From Polaromonas glacialis (GTDB lineage: Bacteria > Pseudomonadota > Gammaproteobacteria > Burkholderiales > Burkholderiaceae_C): DNA of 64,000 bases. Shown piece by piece: positions 45,180 through 54,677 of this stretch (within the stretch, counting starts at the first letter, position 1; the number at the start of each line of letters is the position of its first letter). The DNA is taken from assembly GCF_000709345.1 (NCBI RefSeq), contig NZ_KL448323.1:1733830-1797829 (forward strand), written 5' to 3'. The notes beneath the pieces are model-generated. The model had not been told where the DNA came from. It did no database searches and saw only the letters and a list, made by a program, of their open reading frames with translations. The translations under genes were made by a program, and so were the position numbers.

Positions 45180-46262
45180 TCAGATCTTGACAGAGCTCAT
45201 GTACTGGTTGAAGGGGTACTCGGAAAAGCGGTTCCAGAGTATCTGGTCGCGCTGGAAGGCGCGCATGTCATCGTGGATTTTCTTGAACTCTGGCGACTTG
45301 CCGCTGTGCTCTTCAAACACTTCCATCGAAGCCTTGAAGCCAGCATCCATGACGGCCTTCGGAAAAGCCTTGAGCTGGGTTTTCTCGGCGACGAGCTTCT
45401 TCAGGGCAATGGGGTTATAGGCGTCGTACTTGGCTGTCATGTCGCGCGCCGCCACGGTGGTCGCTGCGTCGAGGATGGCCTTGTTCTCGTCCGACAGCTT
45501 GGCGTAAGCCTTGTTGTTGATAAAGAACTCGAGGTCGGCGCCGCCTTCCCACCAACCAGGATAGTAGTAGAACGGAGCTACCTTGTTGAAGCCCAGCTTG
45601 GCGTCGTCGTAGGGACCGACGAACTCGGAAGCGTCCAGCGTGCCTTTTTCAAGAGCCTGATATATCTCACCACCTGGCATGTTCTGCGCCACCACGCCCA
45701 GCTTGGCCATGGCCTCGCCGAACAGTCCACCTCCCAGACGCATCTTCAGGCCCTTCAGGTCGGCCACAGTCTTAATTTCCTTGCGGTACCAACCACCCAT
45801 CTGCGTGCCGGTGTTGCCAGCGCTGGCGGTGCGGAAGTTGTATTGGGCAAAAAAGGCATCCAACAGCTTGCGGCCATTGCCATACTGCTTCCAGGAATCG
45901 TTCTGGCGTGCGGTCAGACCAAATGGGACAGCGCAGCTGAAGGCAAAGATCGGGTTTTTCCCAGTGAAATAGTAAGCTGCACTTTGCGCCATTTCGATGG
46001 TATCGCCCTGCAGCGCATCCACCACGCCAAAGGCGGGCATCAGTTCGCCGGCAGGATGAACCGAGATTTCGAACTTGCCGCCCGACAGCGCCTTGACGGT
46101 CTTGGAAAGCATTTCCGCGCTGCCAAAAATCGTGTCAAGCGATTTGGGAAAGCTCGATGCCAGGCGCCAGCGAACGGCTGCCTGGGCATGAACCGCAGGC
46201 GCAACGCCCGCAGCCAGCACACCGGCAATGCCAGCATTTTTGATGAGTGATCGACGATCCAT
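45180..46262 (-). CDS. TRAP transporter substrate-binding protein, second system
   Basis: The 360-residue protein begins MDRRSLIKNAGIAGVLAAGVAPAVHA, a Tat-like signal with a weak RR motif. The mature sequence fits the DctP fold: RWRLASSFPKSLDTIFGSAEMLSKTVKALSGGKFEISVHPAGEL, LKGLKMRLGGGLFGEAMAKLGV and YQALEKGTLDASEFVGPYDDAKLGFNKVAPFYYYPGWWEGG. The last segment is typical of the subgroup that binds 2-oxo or hydroxy acids. It serves the two permeases at 42592-45061 although it is transcribed convergently. Confidence 0.9.
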   Translation of the reverse strand: MDRRSLIKNAGIAGVLAAGVAPAVHAQAAVRWRLASSFPKSLDTIFGSAEMLSKTVKALSGGKFEISVHPAGELMPAFGVVDALQGDTIEMAQSAAYYFTGKNPIFAFSCAVPFGLTARQNDSWKQYGNGRKLLDAFFAQYNFRTASAGNTGTQMGGWYRKEIKTVADLKGLKMRLGGGLFGEAMAKLGVVAQNMPGGEIYQALEKGTLDASEFVGPYDDAKLGFNKVAPFYYYPGWWEGGADLEFFINNKAYAKLSDENKAILDAATTVAARDMTAKYDAYNPIALKKLVAEKTQLKAFPKAVMDAGFKASMEVFEEHSGKSPEFKKIHDDMRAFQRDQILWNRFSEYPFNQYMSSVKI

Positions 46263-46513
46263 GAATACTCTCTTTTTGAAAGGTTAACGATTGCTTGTTT
46301 CGTAGTTGCCTGCCGGTCAGCCCCCAAGATTTCTTGCGGCAATGCCCTTGACAGTCACGATGGCCGCAGGTAATGGCCTGCCTGCTATTTTGTCAGTTTT
46401 TGTACAGCTTGAGCCCCGTTGTTACCCGTAGAAAGGTGCAAAAAGAGGGATGCGACAGCAACCTGGCGCATGCGGGCAGTCCGCCTACGCTTCGCAAGGA
46501 TTAAACGGTTCGG

Positions 46514-48424
46514 TCAGGCCACTGATTTAAGTACCACCTTGGCCAGCGGTTCGTGCAACTTGATGCTGTCGAAACGCTTGCGGATGACTGCCTCGATGCC
46601 GGCGGCATCCAGGCCCTGCAAGGCGAGCAACTGGGCATGGTCGCCATGCTCGATGAATTCGTCCGAAAGGCCTAGCTGCAGCAGCGGCCTGAGGACGCCT
46701 GCCGCCTGCAATGCCTCACCGACTGCGCTGCCCGCGCCGCCCATGATGGCGCCCTCTTCGACCGTGACCAGCGCTTCATGGCTGGCGGCGATCTTCAGCA
46801 GCAGCGCGGTATCCAGCGGCTTGGCCCAGCGCATGTTGACCACCGTCGCACCGAGTTTTTCGGCCGCCTGCAGCGCCGGATAAAGCAGCGTTCCGAAGGC
46901 GAGGATTGCAATGCCCTGGCCTTCCCGGCGGACCTCGCCCTTGCCAAAGGGCAGCGACTTCAGACCGGCCTCGGGCTCGACGCCCGCTCCGGCCCCGCGC
47001 GGATAGCGCACGGCGACCGGCGAATTCTGCTCGAATGCGGTGCTCAAGAGCTTGCGGCATTCGTTCTCGTCGGCCGGGCAGGCCAGGCTCATGTTGGGAA
47101 TGCAGCGCAGGAACGCAATGTCGTAGGCGCCGGCGTGGGTTGCGCCATCGGCACCGACCAGCCCGGCGCGGTCCAGCGCGAACACCACCGGCAGGTTTTG
47201 CAGCGCCACGTCGTGGATCAGCTGGTCGTAGCCGCGCTGCAGGAAGGTCGAGTAAATCGCCACCACGGGCTTGAGGCCCTCGCAGGCCATGCCGGCGGCG
47301 AACGTCACCGCATGCTGCTCGGCAATGCCGACATCGTGGTAGCGCTTGGGAAAGCGCCGGTGAAACTCCACCATGCCCGAGCCTTCGCGCATGGCCGGCG
47401 TGATGCCGACCAGACGCGGGTCGTGCTCGGCCATGTCGCACAGCCAGCGGCCAAACACCTGGGTGAAGGTCTGCTTGGCGGGCGTGCTGGACTTTTGCAG
47501 GCCCATGATTGGATCGAACTTGCCGGGGCCGTGGTAGGCAATCGGGTCCGCTTCGGCGAGCTTGTAGCCCTGGCCTTTCTTGGTGACCACATGCAGGAAC
47601 TGCGGCCCTGCGCCAGTGGCCATCAAATGCTTGATGTTTTCCAGCGTGGGAATCAGCGATTCCAGGTCGTGGCCGTCGATCGGCCCGATGTAGTTGAAGC
47701 CGAAGTTCTCGAACAGCGTGCCGGGCACGACCATGCCTTTGGCATGGGTTTCGAGCCGGCGCGCCAGTTCTAGCAGCGGCGGCGCCACCTGCAGCACCTT
47801 CTTGCCGACCTGCCGGGCCGAGGCGTAAAAGCGCCCGCTCATCAGTTGGGCCAGGTGGCGGTTCAGGGCGCCCACGGGCGGGCTGATGCTCATGTCGTTG
47901 TCGTTGAGCACCACCAGCAGCCGGCTGTCGTCGTGCACGCCGGCGTTGTTCATGGCCTCGAACGCCATACCGGCGCTCATCGAGCCATCGCCGATGATGG
48001 CCACGGCATTGCGGTCCTCGCCCTTGAACTGCGAGGCCAGCGCCATGCCGAGCGCCGCCGAGATCGAGGTCGATGAATGCGCCGTGCCAAAGGTGTCGTA
48101 CTCGCTCTCGTCGCGGCGCGGAAAGCCCGACAGGCCGCCGAACTGGCGCAGGCTGGCCATGCGTTCGCGCCGGCCGGTCAGGATCTTGTGCGGATAGGTC
48201 TGGTGGCCCACGTCCCAGACCAGCCGGTCGTCGGGCGTATTGAAGACATAGTGCAGCGCCACGGTCAGCTCGACCGTCCCCAGGTTGGAGCTTAAATGCC
48301 CACCGGTTTTGGACACGCTGTCGAGCACATAGGCGCGCAGCTCATCGGCCAGCGTCTTGAGCTGTGCGCGCGGGAGCCTGCGCAGGTCAGCCGGACTGTT
48401 GATGGTTTCAAGCAATGAGTACAT
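46514..48424 (-). CDS. dxs: 1-deoxy-D-xylulose-5-phosphate synthase
   Basis: The 636-residue thiamine-diphosphate enzyme condenses pyruvate and glyceraldehyde 3-phosphate, the first step of the MEP isoprenoid route. Visible motifs are [36 protein letters not shown], the TPP site [18 protein letters not shown] (about 150-167), [30 protein letters not shown] and [23 protein letters not shown]. Length is as usual for Dxs. It follows ispA on the same strand. Confidence 0.97.
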   Translation of the reverse strand: MYSLLETINSPADLRRLPRAQLKTLADELRAYVLDSVSKTGGHLSSNLGTVELTVALHYVFNTPDDRLVWDVGHQTYPHKILTGRRERMASLRQFGGLSGFPRRDESEYDTFGTAHSSTSISAALGMALASQFKGEDRNAVAIIGDGSMSAGMAFEAMNNAGVHDDSRLLVVLNDNDMSISPPVGALNRHLAQLMSGRFYASARQVGKKVLQVAPPLLELARRLETHAKGMVVPGTLFENFGFNYIGPIDGHDLESLIPTLENIKHLMATGAGPQFLHVVTKKGQGYKLAEADPIAYHGPGKFDPIMGLQKSSTPAKQTFTQVFGRWLCDMAEHDPRLVGITPAMREGSGMVEFHRRFPKRYHDVGIAEQHAVTFAAGMACEGLKPVVAIYSTFLQRGYDQLIHDVALQNLPVVFALDRAGLVGADGATHAGAYDIAFLRCIPNMSLACPADENECRKLLSTAFEQNSPVAVRYPRGAGAGVEPEAGLKSLPFGKGEVRREGQGIAILAFGTLLYPALQAAEKLGATVVNMRWAKPLDTALLLKIAASHEALVTVEEGAIMGGAGSAVGEALQAAGVLRPLLQLGLSDEFIEHGDHAQLLALQGLDAAGIEAVIRKRFDSIKLHEPLAKVVLKSVA

Positions 48425-48455
48425 CGTGGTGTATTTCCTTTATGGCGGGGCCGGG

Positions 48456-49427
48456 CTAATGCTGCCGATTGACCAGCATGTCGGCCAGCGCCCGCAAGGC
48501 ATGGGTATTTACAAGCTGGCTGGCCTGAAGGCTGTCCAGGGCTTTGGCCAGCAATTCCTGCGCATAGCAGCGGGAAGCCTCCAGCCCCATCAGCGAGACG
48601 AAGGTCGGTTTGTCCTGCGCGGCATCCTTGCCGGCGGTCTTGCCCAGCGTGGCCGCGTCGGCCGTCACGTCCAGGATGTCGTCGACGACCTGGAACGCCA
48701 GGCCGACAGCAGCGCCGTAATTACGCAAGGCATCCAGTGCCGCCGGGGAGGCGCTGCCGCAGGCGGCGCCCATCATCACGCTGGCTTGCAGCAGCGCGCC
48801 GGTCTTGAGGCGGTGCATCTCGTGCAGTTGCGCCGAGCTCAAAGGCATGCCGACGCTGGCCAGGTCAATGGCCTGCCCGCCCGCCATGCCCTGGTAGCCG
48901 GCGGCCTGGGCCAGCAGGCGGCACAGGCGCGCCTGCGTGCCGGCATCGACCGATGCGTCGTCGGGGGTCAGCAGTTCAAACGCCAGCGCCTGCAGGGCAT
49001 CGCCGGCCAGCAGCGCCTGCGCCTCGCCGAACTGCACATGCACCGTGGGCTTGCCACGGCGCAGCACGTCGTTGTCCATGCACGGCATGTCGTCATGCAC
49101 CAGCGAATAGGCATGGATCAGTTCGACCGCGCAGGCCGGGCGCAAGGCCACCGCTGCATTGCCGTTGGCGGCATCGCAGGCAGCCATCACCAGCAGCGGA
49201 CGCAGCCGCTTGCCGCCGTCGAGCACCGCATAACGCATGGCATCGCCAAGCCCGGCCGGCGCCGGTGCATTGGCCGGGCTGGCAACCCAGCGGGACAGTG
49301 CGTGCTCGATGGCGGCGAGTTGCCCGGTGCTCCAGGCGCCCAGGTCAAACAGGGAAAGGTGTTCGGGAGCGTTCAATTCAGTGGTCTTTTGCGCTGGGGC
49401 GGTGACGCCGTTGATAACAGGGAACAT
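48456..49427 (-). CDS. ispA: Farnesyl/geranyl diphosphate synthase (polyprenyl synthetase)
   Basis: The 323-residue prenyl transferase has GGKRLRPLLVMAAC, the first Asp-rich motif LVHDDMPCMDNDVLRRGKPTVH (about 110-132) and the second QVVDDILDVTAD near 250, with the substrate-binding LKTGALLQASVMMGA. It makes C15 diphosphate from DMAPP/IPP. It lies between xseB and dxs, an order common in proteobacteria. Confidence 0.95.
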   Translation of the reverse strand: MFPVINGVTAPAQKTTELNAPEHLSLFDLGAWSTGQLAAIEHALSRWVASPANAPAPAGLGDAMRYAVLDGGKRLRPLLVMAACDAANGNAAVALRPACAVELIHAYSLVHDDMPCMDNDVLRRGKPTVHVQFGEAQALLAGDALQALAFELLTPDDASVDAGTQARLCRLLAQAAGYQGMAGGQAIDLASVGMPLSSAQLHEMHRLKTGALLQASVMMGAACGSASPAALDALRNYGAAVGLAFQVVDDILDVTADAATLGKTAGKDAAQDKPTFVSLMGLEASRCYAQELLAKALDSLQASQLVNTHALRALADMLVNRQH

Positions 49428-49525
49428 GGGGATGTTTTCAATTCAAGCCAGCCCGGCGCCCGTTGGCCGACAGCGCTGCGGGCAAGGACAAAGCATGGGC
49501 TGGTGCATTTGAGCCTGAACAGGAT

Positions 49526-49804
49526 TTACGCCTGGGTCCAGGGCTTGAGTTCGGTGCCTTCGAGGACCTTGATCTGGTTTTCGACCGCTTCGAGCCGGTC
49601 ACGGCAAAATTTGAGCAACTGCGCGCCGCGCTGGTAGCCCGTGAGCAGCTGGTCCAGCGGCAACTGACCGGACTCCAGCCGGGCGACCAGTCCTTCGAGC
49701 TCCTGCAATGCGGCCTCGTAGGTCGCAGGCAATGCCGGCAGCGGCGTGGCGCTGGCGTCCGGGGCAAGCGGTGATGCAGTAGATGAAGCGGAGCTTTTGG
49801 CCAT
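49526..49804 (-). CDS. xseB: Exodeoxyribonuclease VII small subunit
   Basis: The 92-residue protein carries the XseB core [58 protein letters not shown] near its C-terminus after a variable Ala/Pro-rich start. It is the small subunit of the single-strand exonuclease VII. It is first in the xseB-ispA-dxs cluster. Confidence 0.93.
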   Translation of the reverse strand: MAKSSASSTASPLAPDASATPLPALPATYEAALQELEGLVARLESGQLPLDQLLTGYQRGAQLLKFCRDRLEAVENQIKVLEGTELKPWTQA

Positions 49805-49935
49805 GTGATTAGGATTGTGGAACTGGATTTTAAAGGCTTGCGGTGATTCTGGAGGCGGGCGCCCGCAAAGCCGGGCAGCGACACATTATCCCGCTGGCTG
49901 CAGAAGGGCTCTTGTAGGAATGGCGCGCGGGTACA

Positions 49936-49954
49936 CTTGATAACCATTCTCGAT
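49936..49954. promoter_or_regulatory. Fur-box-like sequence upstream of the Rieske gene
   Basis: TGATAAC-C-ATTCTCG (49938-49952) resembles the 7-1-7 Fur core TGATAAT-N-ATTATCA (6/7 and 5/7 matches). It lies about 130 bp upstream of the Rieske oxygenase start and about 135 bp upstream of xseB on the other strand. The match is imperfect. Confidence 0.3.
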
Positions 49955-50081
49955 ACCGAAACTGGCCATACTCATGGCGAGTTCGCCCTAATTTTTTTTC
50001 CGCAGGCTGCTTCCAGCCTGCTTGTTCACCTGGCTTTTACACCGTTACCCACCGGCTGCGGCGGCCTGTTGAGAGAAACCG

Positions 50082-51200
50082 ATGCCCAATAAAAGCCTCC
50101 GGCTGTTGCAAGCCACCAGCCAGCTCCCCATTTTCAGCTATTTCGACGCCGGGCTTTACCAGCGCGAACAGCAAAAACTGTTCGCGCGCGGACCGCGCTA
50201 CCTGGGCCACGAACTGGCCGTGCCCAACCTGGGCGACTACTACACCCTGCCGCACGAGGGCGATGGCCGCGCACTGGTGAGGAACGCCTCGGGTATCGAG
50301 CTGATTTCCAACGTCTGCCGGCATCGCCAGTCCACCATGCTGCAGGGCCGTGGCAACACCGGCAGCAACATCGTCTGCCCGCTGCACCGCTGGACCTACA
50401 ACACCTCGGGCGAGCTGATCGGTGCGCCGCACTTTGAAGTCGATCCCTGCCTGAACCTGAACCGCTACAAGACCACGACCTGGAACGGCCTGGTGTTCGA
50501 GGACACCGGCCGCAACATCGCCGCCGACATGGCGGGGCTGGGCCACATGGCCGACCTTGATTTTTCGGGCTACCAGCTCGACAAGGTGCATATTCACGAG
50601 TGCAACTACAACTGGAAGACCTTCATCGAGGTCTATCTGGAGGACTACCATGTCGGCCCCTTCCATCCCGGACTGGGCGGCTTCGTCACCACCGACGACC
50701 TGCGCTGGGAGCTGGCGCCAAGCTATTCTGTGCAGACCGTGGGCGTGTCCGACAAGCTCGGCAAGCCCGGCACCGATGTGTACAAGCTCTGGCACGACGT
50801 GGTGCTGCAGTACCGCAACGGCCAGCCGCCCAAGTACGGCGCGATCTGGCTGACCTGCTACCCGCACATCATGGTCGAGTGGTATCCGCACACGCTGGTG
50901 GTCAGCACGCTGCACCCGCAGGGGCCGGACAAGACGCTGAATGTGGTGGAATTTTTCTACCCTGAAGAAATCTGCGCCTTCGAGCGCGAATTCATCGAAG
51001 CCCAGCAGGCCGCCTACATGGAAACCTGCGTCGAGGACGATGAACTCGCGCTGCGCATGGACGCCGGCCGCAAGGCGCTGATGCAGCGCGGTGACAACGA
51101 GTTCGGCCCCTACCAGAGCCCGATGGAAGACGGCATGCAGCACTTTCACGAGTGGTATCGCCGTGAAATGGGCGCCAGCAAAACCACCCAGATGATCTGA
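50082..51200 (+). CDS. Rieske-type aromatic-ring-hydroxylating oxygenase, alpha-subunit-like
   Basis: The 372-residue protein has a Rieske [2Fe-2S] site (Cys79-x-His81, then Cys99-x2-His102: CRHRQST...CPLHRWTY). A C-terminal catalytic domain carries the mononuclear iron motif EVYLEDYHVGPFHPGL (two His) and a candidate carboxylate in CVEDDELALR near residue 310. It would hydroxylate or demethylate an organic substrate using electrons from a reductase, but no reductase or ferredoxin gene is next to it. The substrate is unknown. Confidence 0.9.
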   Translation: MPNKSLRLLQATSQLPIFSYFDAGLYQREQQKLFARGPRYLGHELAVPNLGDYYTLPHEGDGRALVRNASGIELISNVCRHRQSTMLQGRGNTGSNIVCPLHRWTYNTSGELIGAPHFEVDPCLNLNRYKTTTWNGLVFEDTGRNIAADMAGLGHMADLDFSGYQLDKVHIHECNYNWKTFIEVYLEDYHVGPFHPGLGGFVTTDDLRWELAPSYSVQTVGVSDKLGKPGTDVYKLWHDVVLQYRNGQPPKYGAIWLTCYPHIMVEWYPHTLVVSTLHPQGPDKTLNVVEFFYPEEICAFEREFIEAQQAAYMETCVEDDELALRMDAGRKALMQRGDNEFGPYQSPMEDGMQHFHEWYRREMGASKTTQMI

Positions 51201-51222
51201 GGGCGTTGCGCCCGCCTCCATA

Positions 51223-51300
51223 CTGCTATTTATTACATAGCAGCTTATGCACGCCGGGCATGCGCAAAAGACCTTTTTAACCCATAAAATCCGAAAATCA
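51223..51300. repeat. Hairpin and dispersed-repeat words after the Rieske gene
   Basis: CTGCTAT (51223-51229) and ATAGCAG (51237-51243) form a perfect 7 bp stem, followed by ATGCGCAAAAGACC and a T-run. This is the same vocabulary as the other dispersed repeats and may also end transcription of the Rieske gene. Confidence 0.45.
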
Positions 51301-51304
51301 AGCG

Positions 51305-52207
51305 ATGCAAGCCGTCTGGATGGTCCTGTCCGCATTCCTGATCGCCTCCATGGGCGTGTGCGTCAAGTTTGCCGCCGAGCATTTCAACAGCGCCGAGCTG
51401 GTGTTTTACCGGGGCGTGGTCAGCATTGCGTTCATGTCGCTGTATGCGCGGGTGCATGGCACCTCCCTGCGCACCGCCTACCCGGCCATGCATGCCTGGC
51501 GCAGCGTGATCGGCGTGATGTCGCTGTCGGCCTGGTTCTACGCCATTGCCCACCTGCCGCTGGCCACCGCCATGACGCTGAACTACATGAGCAGCGTATG
51601 GATTGCCGCCTTTCTGGTGGGCGGCGCGCTGATGCTGGGCAAGCCGGGCAGGAAAGGCCCGAACCAGGGTCCGCTGGTGCTGGCGATCCTGGCAAGCTTC
51701 GCGGGCGTGGTCATGCTGCTGCGCCCCGCCATGGACCAGAACCAGAGCTTTGCCGGCCTGGTCGGGCTGCTGTCTGGACTGGGTGCGGCCTTTGCCTACA
51801 TGCAGGTCATGGCGATCTCGCGGCTGGGCGAGCCCGAAATCCGCACGGTGTTTTATTTCGGCGTCGGCACGGCGGTCGCGGGCGCACTGGGCATGGCGCT
51901 GACCGGCACATCGGCCTGGAGCTGGCAGCAAGCACTATGGCTGCCGCCCATCGGCATCCTGGCGTCGCTCGGGCAACTGGCCATGACCAAGGCCTATTCG
52001 ATGTCGAAAAACCATGGCAGCACCCTGATGGTCGCCAACCTGCAATATTCGGGAATTGTGTTCGCCGCGCTCTACAGCCTGGTCCTTTTTGGTGACAATA
52101 TTCCCCTGACGGGCTGGGCCGGCATGGCGCTCATCATCGTCAGCGCCGTCGCCGCCACGATGCTGCGGTCCCGCGCGGCGCCCGATGCGCCGGCCGAAGA
52201 ACATTGA
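51305..52207 (+). CDS. DMT-family (EamA) membrane transporter
   Basis: The 300-residue protein has ten predicted membrane helices in two EamA repeats, for example MVLSAFLIASMGVCVKFAAEHF and WFYAIAHLPLATAMTLNYMSSVWIAAF in the first half, and LVGLLSGLGAAFAYMQVMAISRLGEPEIRTVFYFG in the second. It exports or imports a small metabolite; the substrate is not predictable. The next gene begins 22 bp downstream and may be co-transcribed. Confidence 0.9.
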   Translation: MQAVWMVLSAFLIASMGVCVKFAAEHFNSAELVFYRGVVSIAFMSLYARVHGTSLRTAYPAMHAWRSVIGVMSLSAWFYAIAHLPLATAMTLNYMSSVWIAAFLVGGALMLGKPGRKGPNQGPLVLAILASFAGVVMLLRPAMDQNQSFAGLVGLLSGLGAAFAYMQVMAISRLGEPEIRTVFYFGVGTAVAGALGMALTGTSAWSWQQALWLPPIGILASLGQLAMTKAYSMSKNHGSTLMVANLQYSGIVFAALYSLVLFGDNIPLTGWAGMALIIVSAVAATMLRSRAAPDAPAEEH

Positions 52208-52229
52208 GTCCGCTACCCAAGGAACCCTG

Positions 52230-53132
52230 ATGACCAACCACACCACCCTGATCTCGGCCGAGCAACTGCAGTCACTGATGAAAAGCGGCCAGCCCCTGCG
52301 CACCTTCGACTGCAGTTTTGATTTGACGCAGCCGCACGCGGGCGAGCAGAACTACCTCAAGTCGCATATTCCCGGCGCCATCTACGCCGATCTGGAAACC
52401 GCCCTCACTGCCCGCCACGGTGTGCCCGGCGCGCATGGGCTGATCACCGCCTCAGGCGCCGACGCGCCGGCCTCGGGCGGACGCCATCCGCTGCCCAACC
52501 GCGAAAAATTCGCCACCTGGCTGTCCAGCGTCGGCATGGGCAATGAAATGCAGGCGGTCGTCTATGACCGCAATGGCGCCAATTACTGCGGCCGCCTGTG
52601 GTGGATGCTCAAATGGGCCGGCCATGAAAACGTCGCCGTGCTCGATGGCGGGCTGCAGGCCTGGCAGGCAGCAGGCTACCCGGTTAACAGCGGCGAAGAA
52701 CCCGCCCATTTCCAGACGAACTTCCTGACCGGCCCTGAGCACGCCCGGCTGGTGGACGCTCAAACCGTTGCCAGCCAGCTCGGACGCCCCGCCCAGACCC
52801 TGATCGATGCGCGATCCACGCCGCGCTTCAAAGGCGAGGTCGAGCCGCTCGACCCGGTCGCCGGCCATATCCCGGGCGCGCTCAATCGCCCTTTCACACT
52901 GAACCTGACGCCCGACGGAAAATTCAAGCCCGCCGAGCAGCTAAAGGCTGAATTCACCGCCTTGCTGGGGCAGCGCGACCCGGCTACCGTGGTCCACCAT
53001 TGCGGCAGCGGCGTCAGCGCACTGCCCAACCTGATTGCGATGGAACTTGCCGGCCTGGGACGCACCGCGCTGTATGCCGGCAGCTGGAGCGACTGGTGCA
53101 AGGACCCGAACCGGCCCATGGCGCAGGGCTGA
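52230..53132 (+). CDS. sseA: 3-mercaptopyruvate-type sulfurtransferase (tandem rhodanese)
   Basis: The 300-residue protein has two rhodanese domains. The N-terminal, inactive domain spans about 5-155 (SHIPGAIYADLETALTA, GGRHPLPNREKFATWLSSVGM, VVYDRNGANYCGRLWWMLKWAGHENVAVLDGGL). The C-terminal domain has the catalytic loop CGSGVSA at Cys258. CGSGVS is the loop of 3-mercaptopyruvate sulfurtransferases rather than the CRKGVT of thiosulfate-specific enzymes. The ATG at 52230 sets the start. It moves sulfane sulfur to acceptors such as thiols or cyanide. Confidence 0.92.
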   Translation: MTNHTTLISAEQLQSLMKSGQPLRTFDCSFDLTQPHAGEQNYLKSHIPGAIYADLETALTARHGVPGAHGLITASGADAPASGGRHPLPNREKFATWLSSVGMGNEMQAVVYDRNGANYCGRLWWMLKWAGHENVAVLDGGLQAWQAAGYPVNSGEEPAHFQTNFLTGPEHARLVDAQTVASQLGRPAQTLIDARSTPRFKGEVEPLDPVAGHIPGALNRPFTLNLTPDGKFKPAEQLKAEFTALLGQRDPATVVHHCGSGVSALPNLIAMELAGLGRTALYAGSWSDWCKDPNRPMAQG

Positions 53133-53156
53133 CGCGCCAAGGCAGCGGCTTCATCG

Positions 53157-53195
53157 AAAAAAGCCCCAAGCGCCTGCTGCGCATGGGGCTTTTTC
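53157..53195. terminator. Bidirectional terminator between sulfurtransferase and lipoprotein genes
   Basis: AAAAAGCCCCA and TGGGGCTTTTT (53158-53194) pair around a GC-rich loop, with A on one side and T on the other, between convergent genes. Confidence 0.75.
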
Positions 53196-53227
53196 TCGAA
53201 GTGCGTGTCGCCGGGTTTTTTAAGGGC

Positions 53228-53434
53228 TTAACCGCCGCTGCCGCTGGCGGCGCTGGCTGGTGGCATGGCAGAGCCGTTGCCCATCGATCCTGTACCGGTG
53301 GAGGGGCTGGTTGAAGAAGATCCCGGCGTCGCAGGGGTTGCATTGTCTGCCTTCTTGTTGCAGCCAGCTAGTGCCAGCGCAGCGGCCAGCGCAAGCGCCG
53401 CAGCGGTTCCAGTTTTCAGTGTCGATGCGTTCAT
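53228..53434 (-). CDS. Small lipoprotein
   Basis: The 68-residue protein has a lipoprotein signal with lipobox LALAGC (Cys25), followed by a short Lys motif and a Ser/Thr/Gly/Pro-rich low-complexity tail ending in [13 protein letters not shown] precedes the ATG. It is probably an outer-membrane-attached small protein; function is unknown. Confidence 0.75.
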   Translation of the reverse strand: MNASTLKTGTAAALALAAALALAGCNKKADNATPATPGSSSTSPSTGTGSMGNGSAMPPASAASGSGG

Positions 53435-53774
53435 ATCAGTTTTCCTTTGAAAGGTGAGAGCGGCTGACTGTCAGCCAAAGGTCAATTTAGCTGCTGGCCT
53501 TCAAAATGGGGCATGAGACACATGCCTCATGAAATGTAGGGATTTTTCGCGTTGCCCCCTTGGCCGGGGACCAGCCACGGGCAAGGATGAAGACAAAACT
53601 GAAGCCTTTACTTCCTCTTGTCCTACATAAATAGTCGAGTTAATACTGACAAAATTGCCAAAAATAGCAGAAAAAATAAAAATGTGACAAGCTATGGCGG
53701 CGAGTCACTTTCATCCATGAAGCGCTTGCATGGATTGCAGGTTTTCAAGGCGTACCCCCAAAGGAGATATTGAA
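53435..53774. other. Promoter interval before the KGG gene
   Basis: There is no gene. The stretch 53625-53700 is AT-rich (AAATAGTCGAGTTAATACTG, AAAAAATAAAAATG) and probably holds the KGG gene promoter. AAGGAGATAT is its ribosome-binding site. Confidence 0.45.
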
Positions 53775-53987
53775 ATGGCAACTAGCAAACAAGACAGCAA
53801 AGCCGCTGGCAAGCAGGGTGGAAAATCCGAACGTGGCTTTGCGGCCATGAACCCTGAACGTCAGCGTGAAATTGCCAGGGAAGGTGGAAGGGCCGCGCAC
53901 CAGAGCGGAAACGCCCATGAATTCACGTCCGAAGAAGCGCGCGCGGCGGGTCGCAAGGGTGGCCAGGCGAGCAGCAAGCAGCGCTAA
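53775..53987 (+). CDS. KGG-repeat stress-response protein (YciG/GsiB-like)
   Basis: The 70-residue, highly hydrophilic protein has repeats of the KGG type: KAAGKQGGKSERGFAAMNPERQREIAREGGRAAHQSG and EEARAAGRKGGQASSKQR. Proteins with this motif are induced by general stress and desiccation and are thought to be disordered protectants. AAGGAGAT lies eight bases before the ATG at 53775. A terminator follows. Confidence 0.88.
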   Translation: MATSKQDSKAAGKQGGKSERGFAAMNPERQREIAREGGRAAHQSGNAHEFTSEEARAAGRKGGQASSKQR

Positions 53988-54003
53988 AGGCCAGTTTGAC
54001 CCA

Positions 54004-54034
54004 GCAAAAAGGACGTTTCAGGCGCCTTTTTTGT
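54004..54034 (+). terminator. Rho-independent terminator after the KGG gene
   Basis: AAAAAGG-A-CG pairs with CG-CCTTTTTT around TTTCAGG (54006-54032), 20 bp after the stop. Confidence 0.65.
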
Positions 54035-54139
54035 TTTAAGTTCCAGGTTCCAACCATCGACTCTGGCCGCTGGAACTTGTACACCAATCAACCTGTCCGG
54101 GCGACCATTCGCCCTGTTTTCCAGAGCAAGCAGAACCGC

Positions 54140-54313
54140 TCAGTTGATTAACCACGCGTGACGTGCCAAGCTTTGCCGTTTGTGCGGATTGTCTTTCCAG
54201 GGCCCGGAGTTTGGCCCCTGTTCTTTCCAGCCCCTGGAGCCGTTGTCCGGGCGCTCCGGATGGCTTCTGGAGGGTTTTGCCTCACGCTCGCTGCCGGGCT
54301 TGTAGTCTTTCAT
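54140..54313 (-). CDS. Small hydrophilic hypothetical protein (57 aa)
   Basis: A 57-residue frame on the minus strand begins MKDYKPGSEREAKPSRSHPERPDN and continues with NGSRGWKEQ and NSGPWKDNPHK, a weak internal repeat. AAGGA lies nine bases upstream of the ATG. Its composition (Pro, Gly, Lys, Arg, Asp) is like the neighbouring stress proteins. I do not recognise the family. It is supported only by the ribosome-binding site and composition. Confidence 0.42.
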   Translation of the reverse strand: MKDYKPGSEREAKPSRSHPERPDNGSRGWKEQGPNSGPWKDNPHKRQSLARHAWLIN

Positions 54314-54542
54314 GATGGCGTCCTTGCATGGCGGGCAACTCTCTGACCGTGAAAAACAGCCAGCAACAGCGTTCCATGTCTTGGATTGACTCTAAGCAAC
54401 GCCACTGATCTGCCTTGTAGGAAGTTCTTGCTATTGACCTAGGAAAATTCTTAAAACGCCACACCTTCAGCCACGGCGCTCAAGACGCATGGGACCTTTT
54501 CACTACAGAATTTCTGGAGGTCGCGAAGGTCCGGTTTTGCGC

Positions 54543-54668
54543 TCAGTGGCAGCCCATGCCCGCCGGGAGAATCATCGGCATCGGCGTTGGCTGGACTTCG
54601 CCGGGTTCCGGCGGCGTGGACAAGGGCTGGACCGGTTCGGGCGGAGGGACGTTAGGGTTGGTGGCCAT
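54543..54668 (-). CDS. Small Pro-rich hypothetical protein (41 aa)
   Basis: A 41-residue protein, MATNPNVPPPEPVQPLSTPP and so on, ending GMGCH. It starts 9 bp after the stop of the upstream 98-residue gene on the same strand, which suggests a small operon. No family recognised. The ribosome-binding site is weak (GAAAG). Confidence 0.45.
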   Translation of the reverse strand: MATNPNVPPPEPVQPLSTPPEPGEVQPTPMPMILPAGMGCH

Positions 54669-54677
54669 ATATTGCTT

